DNA of 64,000 bases, from contig JAJCXZ010000069.1 of assembly GCA_029263175.1 (NCBI GenBank), positions 1 through 64,000 on the forward strand, given 5' to 3'. Source of the DNA: Acidimicrobiales bacterium (lineage in GTDB: Bacteria; Actinomycetota; Acidimicrobiia; Acidimicrobiales; Aldehydirespiratoraceae). Both the position numbers and the translations under genes were made by a program. The notes under the pieces are model-generated. The model had not been told where the DNA came from and did not search any database. It worked only from the letters and a program-made list of their open reading frames with translations. This document shows positions 26,157 to 35,770 of this stretch, one piece after another. Within the stretch, counting starts at the first letter, position 1. Each line of letters starts with the position of its first letter.

Positions 26157-26843
26157 ATGGGGGAGTGGACCGACAACGCAATCGAGACGGTACGAAGGCA
26201 CTTCGAAGCGACGGCTGATCCAGAGCGGGCCGAGCAGATGGCGGCCTACATGAGGAATCAGTTTCCGTTCTACGGCATCGGCGCCACTGATCGAAAGGCG
26301 ATCTGTCGCGATGTCTGGGCGCTGCTTCCGCCACCAACTGACAGCGGTGAACTCGCAGCCTTCGCCCGCGGCTGCTACGCGCTGTCGCAGCGCGAATGGC
26401 ACAACACGGCGGTGTCCCTTTTGCGCCGCCAGGCAAAACACCTCACACCGGCTGATCTGCCACTCATTCGAGAGCTGATCGTCACGCACGCGTGGTGGGA
26501 CACGGTCGATGAGATGGCAGCTCACGTGCTCGGTCGCATCGTGTTCGACCATCCCCAATCAGTCTCCGAGATGGATGAGTGGGTGAGGTCGGATCAACTC
26601 TGGGTGGCGCGAGCGGCGATCCTTCACCAACTCGGCTACAAGAATCGCACCGACCCTGAGCGCCTTTTCGCCTATTGCGATCTACGAGCCGACGAAAAGG
26701 ATTTCTTCTATCGCAAGGCCATCGGCTGGGCGCTGCGCCAATACGCTCGAACCGACCCCGAGGCCGTGCGGGCCTATGTCGAGTCCCGTCGGGATCGATT
26801 GTCAGCCCTCTCGATTCGAGAGGCGCTCAAGCACCTGGAGTGA
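26157..26843 (+). CDS. AlkD-like DNA alkylation repair protein
   Basis: This 228-residue all-helical HEAT-repeat protein matches the AlkD DNA glycosylase family: RNQFPFYGIGATDRKA, TAVSLLRRQAKHL, THAWWDTVD with the conserved Trp/Asp pair, and DEKDFFYRKAIGWALRQYART. AlkD excises bulky or positively charged alkylated bases. It is the last gene of the rightward run and converges on the DUF2207 gene with three bases between stops. Confidence 0.9.
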   Translation: MGEWTDNAIETVRRHFEATADPERAEQMAAYMRNQFPFYGIGATDRKAICRDVWALLPPPTDSGELAAFARGCYALSQREWHNTAVSLLRRQAKHLTPADLPLIRELIVTHAWWDTVDEMAAHVLGRIVFDHPQSVSEMDEWVRSDQLWVARAAILHQLGYKNRTDPERLFAYCDLRADEKDFFYRKAIGWALRQYARTDPEAVRAYVESRRDRLSALSIREALKHLE

Positions 26844-26846
26844 CCA

Positions 26847-28592
26847 CTACCAGGAGCCCCCGCCACCGCCGCCACCGCCGCCACCGGCACCGCCGGAGAA
26901 GCCGCCGCCGCCCGACGAGCTCGGCGCCGTGGACGCGGCCCGAGCCGCCGATGAGATGTGGGCGCCTGCCGCCATGAAGGCGAGGTCGCTTCGGTAGCTT
27001 CGGGCCATCTCTGGATTCCGGCTCGCCGCCGCGTCAACCGCGTTGAACCATGCGTCCGACTCGCCAAGCGACACAGCCCACGCCGAGTAGTGCCGCAGAA
27101 CGCCACGCTCAGCCGCATCATCCACGTGTTCGGCCTCTGAAGCCGCCAGGAAGCGACGGAACGACTCGATTCGCAACCAGAGCGCCGAGCCGATCTCGGT
27201 TCGCACCAGCAGCTCGAAGGAACTCACGAGGGCCCCGACGGCACCACCGGCGACAGCGCTGCCGATGACGAGTGCGAGCAATCCCGCTCCACCGGAACGG
27301 GCTGCCATCACCGCGCCGACGACAAGAGCCAGCAGGCCAGTGAGGAAGGCCAGGACCGAGAACACCCGAACCAGCGTGCGGCGTCGACGGCCGGTTTCGT
27401 CCCAGTGAGCCGACCCGTTGAGCCAGGCGCCGAGATCGCCGTTGAGACGCTTCCAACCCGCCGCGAAATCGCTGTCGTACGAATCGAGTTCGATCGACGA
27501 CCGTCCGTCGAACATCGCGTCGAGGATCGGGTGCACGCTCGGGTGCGGGGGAGATGTGCCGCGGTGCAACACGGGATCGTCATCGCCCTCGATCCGGATC
27601 TCGTCACGGATGGCGGATTCGAGCAACCAGGCCGACATGTGCTGGTCCCGAACCCGTTCTTCCAACAGCAATCCCCCTTCGACTGCGCTCATGTCACGGG
27701 GCGGCTCGAACTCGATGGTGGCGAGCTCGGCCAGATCCTTCTCATCGAGCCGTTCGGAGGTCATGCCGTCCTCCGTCTCGCCGAAGGCCGCGTCGGCGGC
27801 TCCGCCCGACCAGACCCGCTCGCGACCTGCCCGTCGCACGGCCACGGTGGCGCACAACGCTCCTGCCAACGCGATGAGCGCGGCCAGCAGCGCCGGGCGA
27901 ACGATGCCGCTACCGGGATCGGTGGCCGGCCCTTCTGGCGGAATCGGAGTCGCATCAACGGTGGACTCGTCGCCGAGAACTCCCGAGAGGGTGAGGCCCT
28001 CGCCCGCGCCCAGGGATTCCACGCGTACCACCGAGCGTGTGGCTGCCTCGCGGACAAGCGTGCAGTCGGTTTCGTCCCACGCCGTGCCGGTCACACAACC
28101 GGGTGATGTCAGATCGTTGGGAAGAACGAGCGCAACCGTGATCTCCTCCAGAGGAACCGTCCAGTCGGTGCCGACGGCATCCCAGGCGAAGAATCCCCCT
28201 TGGACGACCGCCTCGACCGGCAGCACGTAGTCGATGCGATAGCGGTGCCGACCGGTGATCGTGCGATCCGGATCGCCGATCCGTATCGAGATGTCGAGGT
28301 ACCCCTCCGAGACCGTGGCCTGGTCGGGTGCGGTTGGCGACTGGACCGCCACCGACCTGGAGAGGGCATCGGGGATGTCGCGGTAGATGCCATGCCGAGG
28401 CGTTATCCCGAAGTCGTAGTCGATCACCTCGGTCACGACCAGGCCATCGTCGGTGAGCATCCCACTGATCCAGTACCCGGCGATCCGTTCAGAATCACCC
28501 GCCGCGGCGGCGATGGCCGCAATCACCCCGATCCCGAGCGAGACCAGGACTGTGATGAGGATGGCGATACGGCGACGACGTTTGATCGGCAT
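26847..28592 (-). CDS. DUF2207 membrane protein
   Basis: This 581-residue protein has an N-terminal membrane segment (about 8-30) and an extracytoplasmic beta-rich domain typical of DUF2207 (GYWISGMLTDDGLVVTEVIDYDF, HGIYRDIP; about 35-235). A membrane segment near 245 and a hairpin of two near 440-490 follow, and the tail is Gly-rich, ending in GGGGGGSW. The function of the family is unknown. ATG at 28592 is chosen because it starts a basic stretch before the first membrane segment and leaves room for the divergent add gene. Confidence 0.85.
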   Translation of the reverse strand: MPIKRRRRIAILITVLVSLGIGVIAAIAAAAGDSERIAGYWISGMLTDDGLVVTEVIDYDFGITPRHGIYRDIPDALSRSVAVQSPTAPDQATVSEGYLDISIRIGDPDRTITGRHRYRIDYVLPVEAVVQGGFFAWDAVGTDWTVPLEEITVALVLPNDLTSPGCVTGTAWDETDCTLVREAATRSVVRVESLGAGEGLTLSGVLGDESTVDATPIPPEGPATDPGSGIVRPALLAALIALAGALCATVAVRRAGRERVWSGGAADAAFGETEDGMTSERLDEKDLAELATIEFEPPRDMSAVEGGLLLEERVRDQHMSAWLLESAIRDEIRIEGDDDPVLHRGTSPPHPSVHPILDAMFDGRSSIELDSYDSDFAAGWKRLNGDLGAWLNGSAHWDETGRRRRTLVRVFSVLAFLTGLLALVVGAVMAARSGGAGLLALVIGSAVAGGAVGALVSSFELLVRTEIGSALWLRIESFRRFLAASEAEHVDDAAERGVLRHYSAWAVSLGESDAWFNAVDAAASRNPEMARSYRSDLAFMAAGAHISSAARAASTAPSSSGGGGFSGGAGGGGGGGGGGSW

Positions 28593-28642
28593 GGTTAGAC
28601 CGTAGAGGGCGGCCGGCACCCGATCGGGTAGCGTGCCGAACC

Positions 28643-29653
28643 ATGTCGGAGACCGCCCCGTTTCCTGCCGCTTTTGCGCGGCGATTGCCGAAGGCAGAAC
28701 TCCACGTTCATCTGGAGGGATCAGTCGGTCCCGCCACGCTTCTTGCATTGGCCGAGAAGCACGGTGTTGTCCCACCCGCCTATGACGAAGCCGGAATCGT
28801 GGACTGGCTCCGCACCGACAGTTTCCCGGGGTTCCTCGAGCGCTACTTCTTCATCTGTCGGCTCCTGCGGGATCCCGACGACTTTCGCCGCGTCGCCTAC
28901 GACTATCTGGCCAGCGCCCACGATCAAGGCGCGGTGCACGTGGAGTTCCACGTGTCGTCGAGCTATCACATCGTCGAGCAGGTGGCGGATTGGGCTTCGA
29001 TTCTCTCGGGAATCGTGGCCGGGTGCGACGAGGCAGAGAATGCGTTGGGCGTGTCGTCGCTACTGATTCCGGACCTCTCGCCGCATCTCGGCGCTGAAGC
29101 GGCTCATCGTGCGCTCGATTCGGTGCTCACCAATATCGACAACCGAACAGTGGCCATCGGCATGGGCGGTCCGGCTGACACCTGGCGCATCGACGACTAC
29201 GGCCCGTGCTATGACCGGGCGCGTGCCTCGGGTTTGCGGGCAGTGAGTCATGCCGGCGAACACGGCCCAGCGTGGGAGGTTCGCCACGCCATAGAGGTGT
29301 TCGGCGCCGAGCGAATCCAGCATGGAATCGGAGCAATGCAAGACCCTGAGGTCGTCAAGATGCTGGTCGACGAAGGCATTGCGTGTGACGTCTGCCCGGG
29401 CAGCAATGTTGCACTGGGGGCGGTCTCATCGATGGCGGAGCACCCGTTGGCAGCGATGCTGGACGCCGGGATCACGGTCACCCTGGGATCCGATGATCCC
29501 CCGCTGATGGCCACCAATCTATTGGCGGAGTACGAGCACGCATGGAACCTGGCATCACTCGACGAGGACGGCTTGCGACAGCTCGCTCATAACTCGCTTG
29601 TGGAGAGCTTTGCTCCCGTCGAATTGGTTGAGGCATGGCTCTCGGACGATTGA
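28643..29653 (+). CDS. add: Adenosine deaminase
   Basis: This 336-residue amidohydrolase-fold enzyme deaminates adenosine to inosine in purine salvage. Zinc and catalytic motifs are AELHVHLEGS, AVSHAGEHGP with the catalytic Glu, RIQHG and TLGSDDPP. Length is normal. An adenine deaminase role is possible within the same family and cannot be excluded. It is divergent from the DUF2207 gene (50 bases apart) and followed closely by the MOSC gene. Confidence 0.92.
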   Translation: MSETAPFPAAFARRLPKAELHVHLEGSVGPATLLALAEKHGVVPPAYDEAGIVDWLRTDSFPGFLERYFFICRLLRDPDDFRRVAYDYLASAHDQGAVHVEFHVSSSYHIVEQVADWASILSGIVAGCDEAENALGVSSLLIPDLSPHLGAEAAHRALDSVLTNIDNRTVAIGMGGPADTWRIDDYGPCYDRARASGLRAVSHAGEHGPAWEVRHAIEVFGAERIQHGIGAMQDPEVVKMLVDEGIACDVCPGSNVALGAVSSMAEHPLAAMLDAGITVTLGSDDPPLMATNLLAEYEHAWNLASLDEDGLRQLAHNSLVESFAPVELVEAWLSDD

Positions 29654-29695
29654 TTTCCGATGTTGTCGCTGCCGCATCGTGACAGACTCTCCGCC

Positions 29696-30244
29696 ATGGA
29701 CCACCTCACCACTGCTGAACTCGAGTCCCGTCTTGGCGAAGTCCGCGAATCGCCCACCGATGGCGGCACGCTGAAGCTGATTGTGCAGCGGCCGGACGTC
29801 GACATGAGAGTGGTCCTCGCCGAGGGTGAACTGAATCGTGAGGAAGGTCTGGCCGGCGACAGCTGGAATCAGCGTTCGTCCAATCGCACCGAAGATGGTG
29901 GCCCGCACCCTGGCATGCAGCTGAACATCATCAATTCTCGCTTTCTCGCGATGGTGGCGCAGTCTGAGGAGCGGATGCCACTCGCCGGTGACCAGCTGGT
30001 TGTCGATCTCGATATCAGCGCGGCCAACCTTCCCGCGTGGACGAAGCTGTCGATCGGCGAGGCTGTCATCGAGATCACCGATCAGCCCCATACCGGCTGC
30101 GCCAAGTTCACGCAGCGCTTCGGTCTCGATGCCCAACGTTTCGCCAACTCGGAACTCGGTTCCGAGATGAAGCTTCGTGGCGTCAACGCCCGTGTCATCA
30201 CACCCGGCCGAATTCGGCAGGGTGACAAGATCACGAAGCTGTAG
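29696..30244 (+). CDS. MOSC domain protein
   Basis: This 182-residue protein has the MOSC beta-barrel pattern: DVDMRVVLAEGELNREEGLAG near the start, GDQLVVDLDISAANLPAW, and the conserved Cys region TDQPHTGCAKFTQRFG. MOSC domains bind sulfur carriers or the molybdenum cofactor as in sulfurases and mARC-type reductases; a free-standing version is uncharacterised. ATG at 29696 begins the conserved part; an upstream ATG at 29660 is possible. Confidence 0.83.
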   Translation: MDHLTTAELESRLGEVRESPTDGGTLKLIVQRPDVDMRVVLAEGELNREEGLAGDSWNQRSSNRTEDGGPHPGMQLNIINSRFLAMVAQSEERMPLAGDQLVVDLDISAANLPAWTKLSIGEAVIEITDQPHTGCAKFTQRFGLDAQRFANSELGSEMKLRGVNARVITPGRIRQGDKITKL

Positions 30245-30248
30245 CTGG

Positions 30249-31139
30249 TTGCCACTCACCCATCGCAGGGGTGCACTGATGGTGCTGGGCGCCGGTGTGG
30301 TCTTCAGTTTCGGCTCCTTGTTCTTCCGGGCAACCGACACGCTGGACGCGTGGCAGTACCTGACGTTTCGGGGCTACGGCGCATTCCTTGCGGTGTTGCC
30401 GGTGATTTGGTTCCAGAACCGAGGAGATCTCGGCGCGGTGGCCCGCCGCGTCGAGGTGCGTCATGTGCTCGCCGGCCTCGTTGTCAGCTCGATGATGATC
30501 GCGTTCATCGTGGCGCTGACCTACACGGATACCGCTTTCATCCTGCTGTTCCAAGCAGCGGGGCCGATCTCGGCGGCGGTGTTCAGCTGGCTGCTCCTTC
30601 GAGAGCGGATGTCTCGCGACGCCCGCATCTCGGCCGCCGGCGCGGCGCTCGGTGTGGTCATCATGGTCTCAGGGGGAGTCGACGCCGGCGTCGGTTGGGC
30701 CATCCTGATCGTGCTGGTCATCCCGGTCGGAATCGGGCTCTACGGGACCCTGGTGCGCTCGGCCGCGACCATCGATCCTCTCGTGCCGGTGCTCATCGCC
30801 GGCTTTGTGGCCGGCTCTGTCGGGCTCATCGTCAGCGCTGCCGGGTCGGGTTTCGACGTCGCCGGAAGAGATGTCGCCATCGCACTACTGGCCGGCATGG
30901 CGCTGATCGCCTTGCCCTTGCCCTTCTTCAACCACGCCCAAAAGGTGGTGCCTGCGCCTGAAGCCACATTGCTCTTGATGGCGGAGGTCGTGCTCGCCCC
31001 GTTTTGGGTGTGGTTGGTCTACGCCGAGGAGCCGACGGGTGCGACGTTGGTCGGCGGAGCAGTCATGCTGGCGTCGGTGGTCTGGCTCACCCAACGGAGC
31101 ATGAGCCCGGATCGCCGGATCAGGACCAGCCGGGGCTAG
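30249..31139 (+). CDS. EamA/DMT-superfamily transporter
   Basis: This 296-residue protein has about ten membrane segments in two EamA halves (FRGYGAFLAVLPV, FILLFQAAGPISAAVFSWLL in the first; PAPEATLLLMAEVVLAP in the second). It probably exports metabolites or amino acids; the substrate is unknown. The start is uncertain: TTG at 30249, just after the MOSC stop, or ATG at 30279; an upstream overlapping start at 30177 is less likely. Confidence 0.83.
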   Translation: MPLTHRRGALMVLGAGVVFSFGSLFFRATDTLDAWQYLTFRGYGAFLAVLPVIWFQNRGDLGAVARRVEVRHVLAGLVVSSMMIAFIVALTYTDTAFILLFQAAGPISAAVFSWLLLRERMSRDARISAAGAALGVVIMVSGGVDAGVGWAILIVLVIPVGIGLYGTLVRSAATIDPLVPVLIAGFVAGSVGLIVSAAGSGFDVAGRDVAIALLAGMALIALPLPFFNHAQKVVPAPEATLLLMAEVVLAPFWVWLVYAEEPTGATLVGGAVMLASVVWLTQRSMSPDRRIRTSRG

Positions 31140-31146
31140 CGCTAGC
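31135..31146. terminator. Perfect 12-bp palindrome holding both convergent stops
   Basis: GCTAGCGCTAGC is a perfect palindrome that contains the TAG stop of the EamA gene (31137-31139) and the TAG stop of the convergent selO gene (31142-31144 on the minus strand). It is short for a terminator by itself. Confidence 0.35.
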
Positions 31147-32743
31147 TGCTGCAGCTGAGCATCGAGCACCCGGCCCGCGTGCGGGCCCAGTCGGGCCGTT
31201 TCTCGGAGAACCGTTCGCGACCCGGTTGTTCGGTGTACGGGTTGCGCAGCACATCGAGGAGTTCGTTGACGAGGGCAGGGTCTCCCTTTTCGGCGTCGTC
31301 GATGGCGAGTTGGGCTAGGTAGTTGCGAAGGACGTAGATCGGGTTGACCTGGTCCATCGCGGCCTTCCGGTCGGCGTCGGCTCGACTCTCAGCTGCGATC
31401 CGCTCGCGATAGCGGCGAAGCCATGCGAGCGTTTCGACTCGCACGTCGCCGGTGAGGAGAATCGGGTCGTAGTACGCGCCGAGCAGCGGCGCGAGCAACA
31501 TTTCGTCGGAGGGTTCGGCGTCGCCTTCGCTCACGGCCACATCGGCAAGCGAGCGGAAGAACAGGGTCATGTCCACTTCGGTCTTGGGTAGGAGGTCCAG
31601 GAGATCGCCGATGAGCGGCTGATCGCGTTCGGGATCGGGGGCCGCAATGCCGAGCTTGGCGGCCATCATCGCCCCCCACTCGTCGTTGAACCGGTTGACG
31701 TACACCTCGAGCGCGGCCTGGAGGGGTTCGACGTCCTCCACCAGTGGATAGATCGCGTTGGCGAGCTGGGTCAGGTTCCACTGGCCGATGTGGGGCTGGG
31801 CGCCATGTCGGTAGCGCTTGTGTTGGGCGTCGGTGGTGTTGGGAGTCCAGCCGGGGTCGTAGTCCTCGAGCCAGCCGTAGGGCCCGTAGTCGATGGTGAG
31901 GCCGTGGATCGACATGTTGTCGGTGTTCATCACACCGTGCACGAACCCGACCCGCTGCCAGTGCACGATCATGTCGGCGGTCCGGCGGGCGACTTCGGCG
32001 AACCATGCCGTGTAGACCTCAGGCGAGGGATCGCCAAGCTCGGGGAAATGGGTGGTGATCGTGTGATCGGCAAGCTGTCGCAACAGATCGAGATCGTCTC
32101 GTGAACGGGCGAGTTCGAACGATCCGAATCGGATGAACGACGGTGCCACACGGCAGACGACGGCTCCCGGCTCGAGTCCGGGGCGCCCGTCGTAGAACAT
32201 GTCGCGCATCACCTGATCACCAGTGGTGGCGAGGCTGAGTGCTCGCGTGGTGGGCACGCCGAGATGGTGCATCGCCTCGCTGCACAGGAACTCGCGGACC
32301 GAGCTCCGAAGAACTGCGAGACCGTCAGCGGTCCGGGAGTACGGGGTCGGGCCGGCGCCCTTCAGCTGCAGCATGTGTCGTTCACCCGCCCCGGTCACGA
32401 TCTCGCCGAGTGTGATCGCTCGACCATCACCGAGCTGACCCGCCCAGTTGCCGAACTGGTGGCCGCCGTAGCAGGCCGCGTGGGGGTCCATCGCGTCGAT
32501 CGTGGCGTTGCCGGAGAACACTTGGAGGAATTCGTCGGTGGCGGCGACAGCGGGGTCGAGGCCGAGCATGTCGAGGACCTCGGGGGAGTGGGCCAGCAGT
32601 CTCGGTGCTGTAGTCGCCGTCGGTTGAACTCGCGAGAACGCGGCCTGGTGGACCTGACGCGGACGGTTGAGATCCACCGGATCGCCCGGCAGTTGCTCGG
32701 TGAAACGATTGTCGAAGTTCAGCTCTGACAGGGTTGTGACCAC
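31142..32743 (-). CDS. selO: Protein adenylyltransferase SelO (YdiU/UPF0061)
   Basis: This 533-residue pseudokinase-fold enzyme transfers AMP from ATP to protein side chains during redox stress. Diagnostic motifs are YGGHQFGNWAGQLGDGRA, GVMNTDNMSIHGLTIDYGP and FNDEWGAMMAAKLG. It ends in a Cys-containing tail MLSCSS; the antepenultimate Cys occupies the place where eukaryotic SelO has selenocysteine. The start is uncertain: GTG at 32743 fits the usual N-terminus, but GGGGAGG lies almost on top of it. The divergent ridA-like gene begins 30 bases away. Confidence 0.92.
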   Translation of the reverse strand: MVTTLSELNFDNRFTEQLPGDPVDLNRPRQVHQAAFSRVQPTATTAPRLLAHSPEVLDMLGLDPAVAATDEFLQVFSGNATIDAMDPHAACYGGHQFGNWAGQLGDGRAITLGEIVTGAGERHMLQLKGAGPTPYSRTADGLAVLRSSVREFLCSEAMHHLGVPTTRALSLATTGDQVMRDMFYDGRPGLEPGAVVCRVAPSFIRFGSFELARSRDDLDLLRQLADHTITTHFPELGDPSPEVYTAWFAEVARRTADMIVHWQRVGFVHGVMNTDNMSIHGLTIDYGPYGWLEDYDPGWTPNTTDAQHKRYRHGAQPHIGQWNLTQLANAIYPLVEDVEPLQAALEVYVNRFNDEWGAMMAAKLGIAAPDPERDQPLIGDLLDLLPKTEVDMTLFFRSLADVAVSEGDAEPSDEMLLAPLLGAYYDPILLTGDVRVETLAWLRRYRERIAAESRADADRKAAMDQVNPIYVLRNYLAQLAIDDAEKGDPALVNELLDVLRNPYTEQPGRERFSEKRPDWARTRAGCSMLSCSS

Positions 32744-32773
32744 CTCCCCAGGGTAGATGCGCCAAACTGCGGT

Positions 32774-33157
32774 ATGCGTTCTCCCCTCACCAGCGCCCGC
32801 GCTCGAGCCGTCGGCCCCTACAGCCATGGGATCGCCTCTGACCCATTCGTGTACTTGTCTGGCCAGACACCACTTGACCCCGACAGCGCGGAACTGGTCG
32901 CCGGTGGTGTCGACGCCCAGACCGGTCAGTGCTTTGACAACCTCATGGCCGTGCTCGCCGACGCCGGGCTCGACGAGAGCGACGTCGTGAAGGTCAACGT
33001 CTACCTGACGGACATGGCGACGTTCGAAGCGATGAACGCCACCTACGCCACCCGATTCTCCGAACCGTTCCCCGCCCGCACCACGATCGGGGTGGCCGCC
33101 CTGCCCCTCGGCGCCGCGGTGGAGATCGAGTTGATCGCTCGACGCAGGGATCGTTGA
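32774..33157 (+). CDS. RidA/YjgF family protein
   Basis: This 127-residue protein matches the RidA family of enamine/imine deaminases that detoxify 2-aminoacrylate: GPYSHGIASDPFVYLSGQ, NVYLTDMATFEAMN and the substrate-binding Arg in PARTTIGVAALP, followed by EIELIA. It probably acts as a cytoplasmic trimer. It is divergent from selO and one base upstream of the MerR regulator gene, so it may share that transcript. Confidence 0.93.
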   Translation: MRSPLTSARARAVGPYSHGIASDPFVYLSGQTPLDPDSAELVAGGVDAQTGQCFDNLMAVLADAGLDESDVVKVNVYLTDMATFEAMNATYATRFSEPFPARTTIGVAALPLGAAVEIELIARRRDR

Positions 33158-33158
33158 C

Positions 33159-33569
33159 GTGAAGATCGGTGAACTGGCGGCGCAGGTCGACGTAACCCCG
33201 AAGACCGTGCGGTACTACGAGTCGATCGGTGTGTTGCCCGAGCCGGATCGTGGGCCCTCGGGCTATCGGGACTACGACGATGAGGCGGTCGAGCGGCTGC
33301 GGTTCGTCCGAGATGCACAGGCAACGGGGCTGACACTGGCCGAGATCTCGTCGGTGCTGGAGTTGAAGGACGCCGGATCGGGGAGTTGTCAACACACGAC
33401 AGAGCTCTTGAAGCGGCATCTGAGCGAGTTGGACCAGCAGATCGAACGCCTCCAGGAGGCCCGTGCTGAGCTCGTACGACTCTCTGAACGGGCCCAGGGG
33501 CTTGATCCCGCGTCATGCACGGATCCCAACCGATGCCAGGTGATCTCGGGATCTGACATCATCGCTTGA
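33159..33569 (+). CDS. MerR-family copper-type regulator (CueR-like)
   Basis: This 136-residue protein has the MerR winged HTH (KIGELAAQVDVTPKTVRYYESIG), a long dimerisation helix and a C-terminal metal loop with CTDPNRC, the spacing of monovalent-ion sensors such as CueR. A further Cys lies in GSCQH. It probably activates the copA gene downstream by twisting a promoter with an overlong spacer. The start is GTG at 33159. Its TGA stop overlaps the -35 box of the copA promoter. Confidence 0.88.
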   Translation: MKIGELAAQVDVTPKTVRYYESIGVLPEPDRGPSGYRDYDDEAVERLRFVRDAQATGLTLAEISSVLELKDAGSGSCQHTTELLKRHLSELDQQIERLQEARAELVRLSERAQGLDPASCTDPNRCQVISGSDIIA

Positions 33570-33597
33570 CCTTCCAGCCGACTGGAAGCTTTAGACT
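33566..33597 (+). promoter_or_regulatory. MerR-type promoter of copA
   Basis: A -35 TTGACC (33566-33571) and a -10 TAGACT (33592-33597) are separated by a 20-bp spacer that contains the dyad CTTCCAG-CCGA-CTGGAAG (33571-33588). Long spacers with a central dyad are the hallmark of MerR/CueR-controlled promoters. Transcription would begin around 33603-33605, at or next to the copA ATG at 33604. Confidence 0.85.
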
Positions 33598-33603
33598 GAT
33601 GGC

Positions 33604-35745
33604 ATGGTAGAAACCTCAACGCTCGAGCGGACTGACATCTCTGTGGCGGGCATGACTTGTGCGGCCTGCTCGAACCGGGTCGAAGGCGGCCTGGCCGGTC
33701 TCCCCGGGGTCAGCGATGCCCAGGTCAATTTCGCCTCGGGCCGGGCCACCGTCCGCCATGACCCGTCCCTTGACCTCGCCACCATGCACGCCACGATCAA
33801 AGGCCTCGGCTACGAAGTCGTCGACGATGGCGACGCAGCCGATGAGGCCGAGCAGCGTCGAGAGCAGGATCTCTTTCACCGGTTCGTCGCCGCGGCGACA
33901 CTCGCGCTTCCGGTGGTGCTCATCTCGATGGTTCGTCCGCTGCGGTTCACCGGTTGGGAATGGGTGGCAGGCGGTCTGACCATTCCCATCGTCTTCTGGT
34001 CTGGACTGCCCTTCCACCGTGGAGCGCTGGTCAACCTTCGTCACCGCGCCACCAACATGGACACGCTCGTGTCGATGGGCACGCTGTCCGCCTTCATCTG
34101 GTCGACCGTCGTCCTCCTCGGCGACATCTCCGGTGCTCATGTCTATTTCGAGACTGCCGCGGTGATCGTCGCGCTGATATTGCTGGGCAAGTGGTTCGAA
34201 GCGAAGGCCAAGCGACGCTCCGGCGATGCGATTCGGGCTCTGGCAGAGCTGGGTGCGCCGATCGCCACGCTTGAGGACGGACGTGAGATCGCGATAGCGG
34301 ACCTGGCCGTTGGAGACCGTTTCGTCGTGAAGCCCGGCGACAAAATCGCCACCGATGGCGTGATCGTCGACGGCACAGCGGCGGTCAACATGGCGATGAT
34401 CAGCGGCGAGCCCGTTCCTGTCGACCTCGGGCCCGGCGACGAGGTGATCGGGGCCACGATCAACACCAACGGCTCGCTGGTTGTCGAGGCCACCAAGGTC
34501 GGCGCCGACACCGCTCTTGCCCAGATCATGCGGCTCGTCGACGAAGCGCAAGGGAGCCGGGCCGAGGTACAGCGGCTCGCCGATCGTGTGGCATCAGTGT
34601 TCGTTCCCTCGGCCATCGGCGCGGCGCTGGTCACCCTGGTCGCCTGGCTGGTGCTCGGCGACTCTGTGAGCGACGCATTCACCGCGGCAGTGGCCGTTCT
34701 GATCATCGCCTGTCCGTGTGCCCTTGGCCTTGCCACACCTCTCGGAATCATGGTTGGAACCGGGCGTGGCGCTCAGCTCGGGGTGATCATCAAGGGCGGC
34801 GAGGTGCTCGAGGACACTCGCGCCATCGACACTGTGATTCTCGACAAGACCGGCACTCTCACCACCGGACGTATGGAGCTGGCCGAGGTCATCGCGCCAA
34901 CAGTTGATCCTTCAGAGGTCGTGCCACTGGTGGCGTCGTTGGAAGCCCGGTCGGAACACCCCATCGCCCGAGCTGTCGCCACGGCGGCCCCGGTGCCGTT
35001 CGAGGTCGATGCCTTCGAGAACCATGCCGGGCGAGGTGTCAGTGGCACAGTGGCCGGCACCGAAGTGGCCATCGGCAAGCCTGAGCTGTTCGACACGATG
35101 CCCGAGGCTGTACTGGCTGCCGGCCGCGCCGCGGCGGAAATGGGGTCAACGGTGGTCTATGGAGGCCGTGAGGGTGTGGCCGAGGTCGTCTTCGTCATCG
35201 CCGACCACGTCAAGGAGACGTCCGGTGAGGCCATCAGGGCGCTCGACAGCCAGGGTCTGCACACGATCCTGCTGACCGGCGACAACCAACGGACCGCCGA
35301 GGCCGTCGCCGCGCAGGTCGGAATCGGCCAGGTCATCGCCGAGGTCCTGCCCGACGACAAAGCCGCCACGGTGGCCAAGCTCCAAGCCGAGGGTCACCGT
35401 GTCGCGATGGTCGGCGACGGCATCAATGATGCGCCGGCACTCGCTCAGGCCGACCTCGGAATTGCGGTCGGCACCGGCACCGACGTTGCCATCGAGGCCT
35501 CTGATCTCACGATCGTGGCGGGCGATCTGCGTGCGGTTGCCGATGCAATAGCGCTCTCGCGTCGCACCCTGGCCACGATCAAGGGCAACCTGTTCTGGGC
35601 ATTCGCCTACAACGCCGCGGCGATCCCGCTGGCGGCGTTCGGCGTCCTCAGCCCGATGATCGCCGCCGGCGCCATGGGCATCTCGTCGGTCTTTGTGGTC
35701 ACCAACTCGTTGCGTCTTCGCCGTTTCACCGGCTACCGCAAGTAA
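33604..35745 (+). CDS. copA: Copper-translocating P-type ATPase
   Basis: This 713-residue P1B-type ATPase exports Cu(I). It has one N-terminal heavy-metal domain with GMTCAAC (Cys19, Cys22), the membrane CPC at 370-372 ([15 protein letters not shown]), phosphorylation Asp414 in DKTGTLT, the SEHPIARAV motif of the nucleotide domain and [10 protein letters not shown]. Eight membrane segments are expected. It is controlled by the MerR-type promoter just upstream, and its mRNA is probably leaderless. It converges on the DinB-like gene across the 20-bp repeat. Confidence 0.96.
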   Translation: MVETSTLERTDISVAGMTCAACSNRVEGGLAGLPGVSDAQVNFASGRATVRHDPSLDLATMHATIKGLGYEVVDDGDAADEAEQRREQDLFHRFVAAATLALPVVLISMVRPLRFTGWEWVAGGLTIPIVFWSGLPFHRGALVNLRHRATNMDTLVSMGTLSAFIWSTVVLLGDISGAHVYFETAAVIVALILLGKWFEAKAKRRSGDAIRALAELGAPIATLEDGREIAIADLAVGDRFVVKPGDKIATDGVIVDGTAAVNMAMISGEPVPVDLGPGDEVIGATINTNGSLVVEATKVGADTALAQIMRLVDEAQGSRAEVQRLADRVASVFVPSAIGAALVTLVAWLVLGDSVSDAFTAAVAVLIIACPCALGLATPLGIMVGTGRGAQLGVIIKGGEVLEDTRAIDTVILDKTGTLTTGRMELAEVIAPTVDPSEVVPLVASLEARSEHPIARAVATAAPVPFEVDAFENHAGRGVSGTVAGTEVAIGKPELFDTMPEAVLAAGRAAAEMGSTVVYGGREGVAEVVFVIADHVKETSGEAIRALDSQGLHTILLTGDNQRTAEAVAAQVGIGQVIAEVLPDDKAATVAKLQAEGHRVAMVGDGINDAPALAQADLGIAVGTGTDVAIEASDLTIVAGDLRAVADAIALSRRTLATIKGNLFWAFAYNAAAIPLAAFGVLSPMIAAGAMGISSVFVVTNSLRLRRFTGYRK

Positions 35746-35748
35746 CGG

Positions 35749-35768
35749 TGGGGTCTGTCCCCAGTGTG
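35749..35768 (+). repeat. 20-bp palindromic element, copy 2
   Basis: TGGGGTCTGTCCCCAGTGTG is identical to 40238-40257 and to the complement of 15718-15737. The hairpin here is TGGGG/CCCCA with a 5-nt loop. It lies between the stops of copA (35745) and the convergent DinB-like gene (35771). Confidence 0.75.
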
Positions 35769-35770
35769 AC

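Noticed and set aside
25239-26558. A 439-codon minus-strand open frame
   Set aside because: It is antisense to the methyltransferase and AlkD genes, which carry recognisable motifs.
26867-26915. A CCGCCA-type tandem repeat
   Set aside because: It encodes the Gly-rich C-terminus usual for DUF2207 proteins and is explained by coding.
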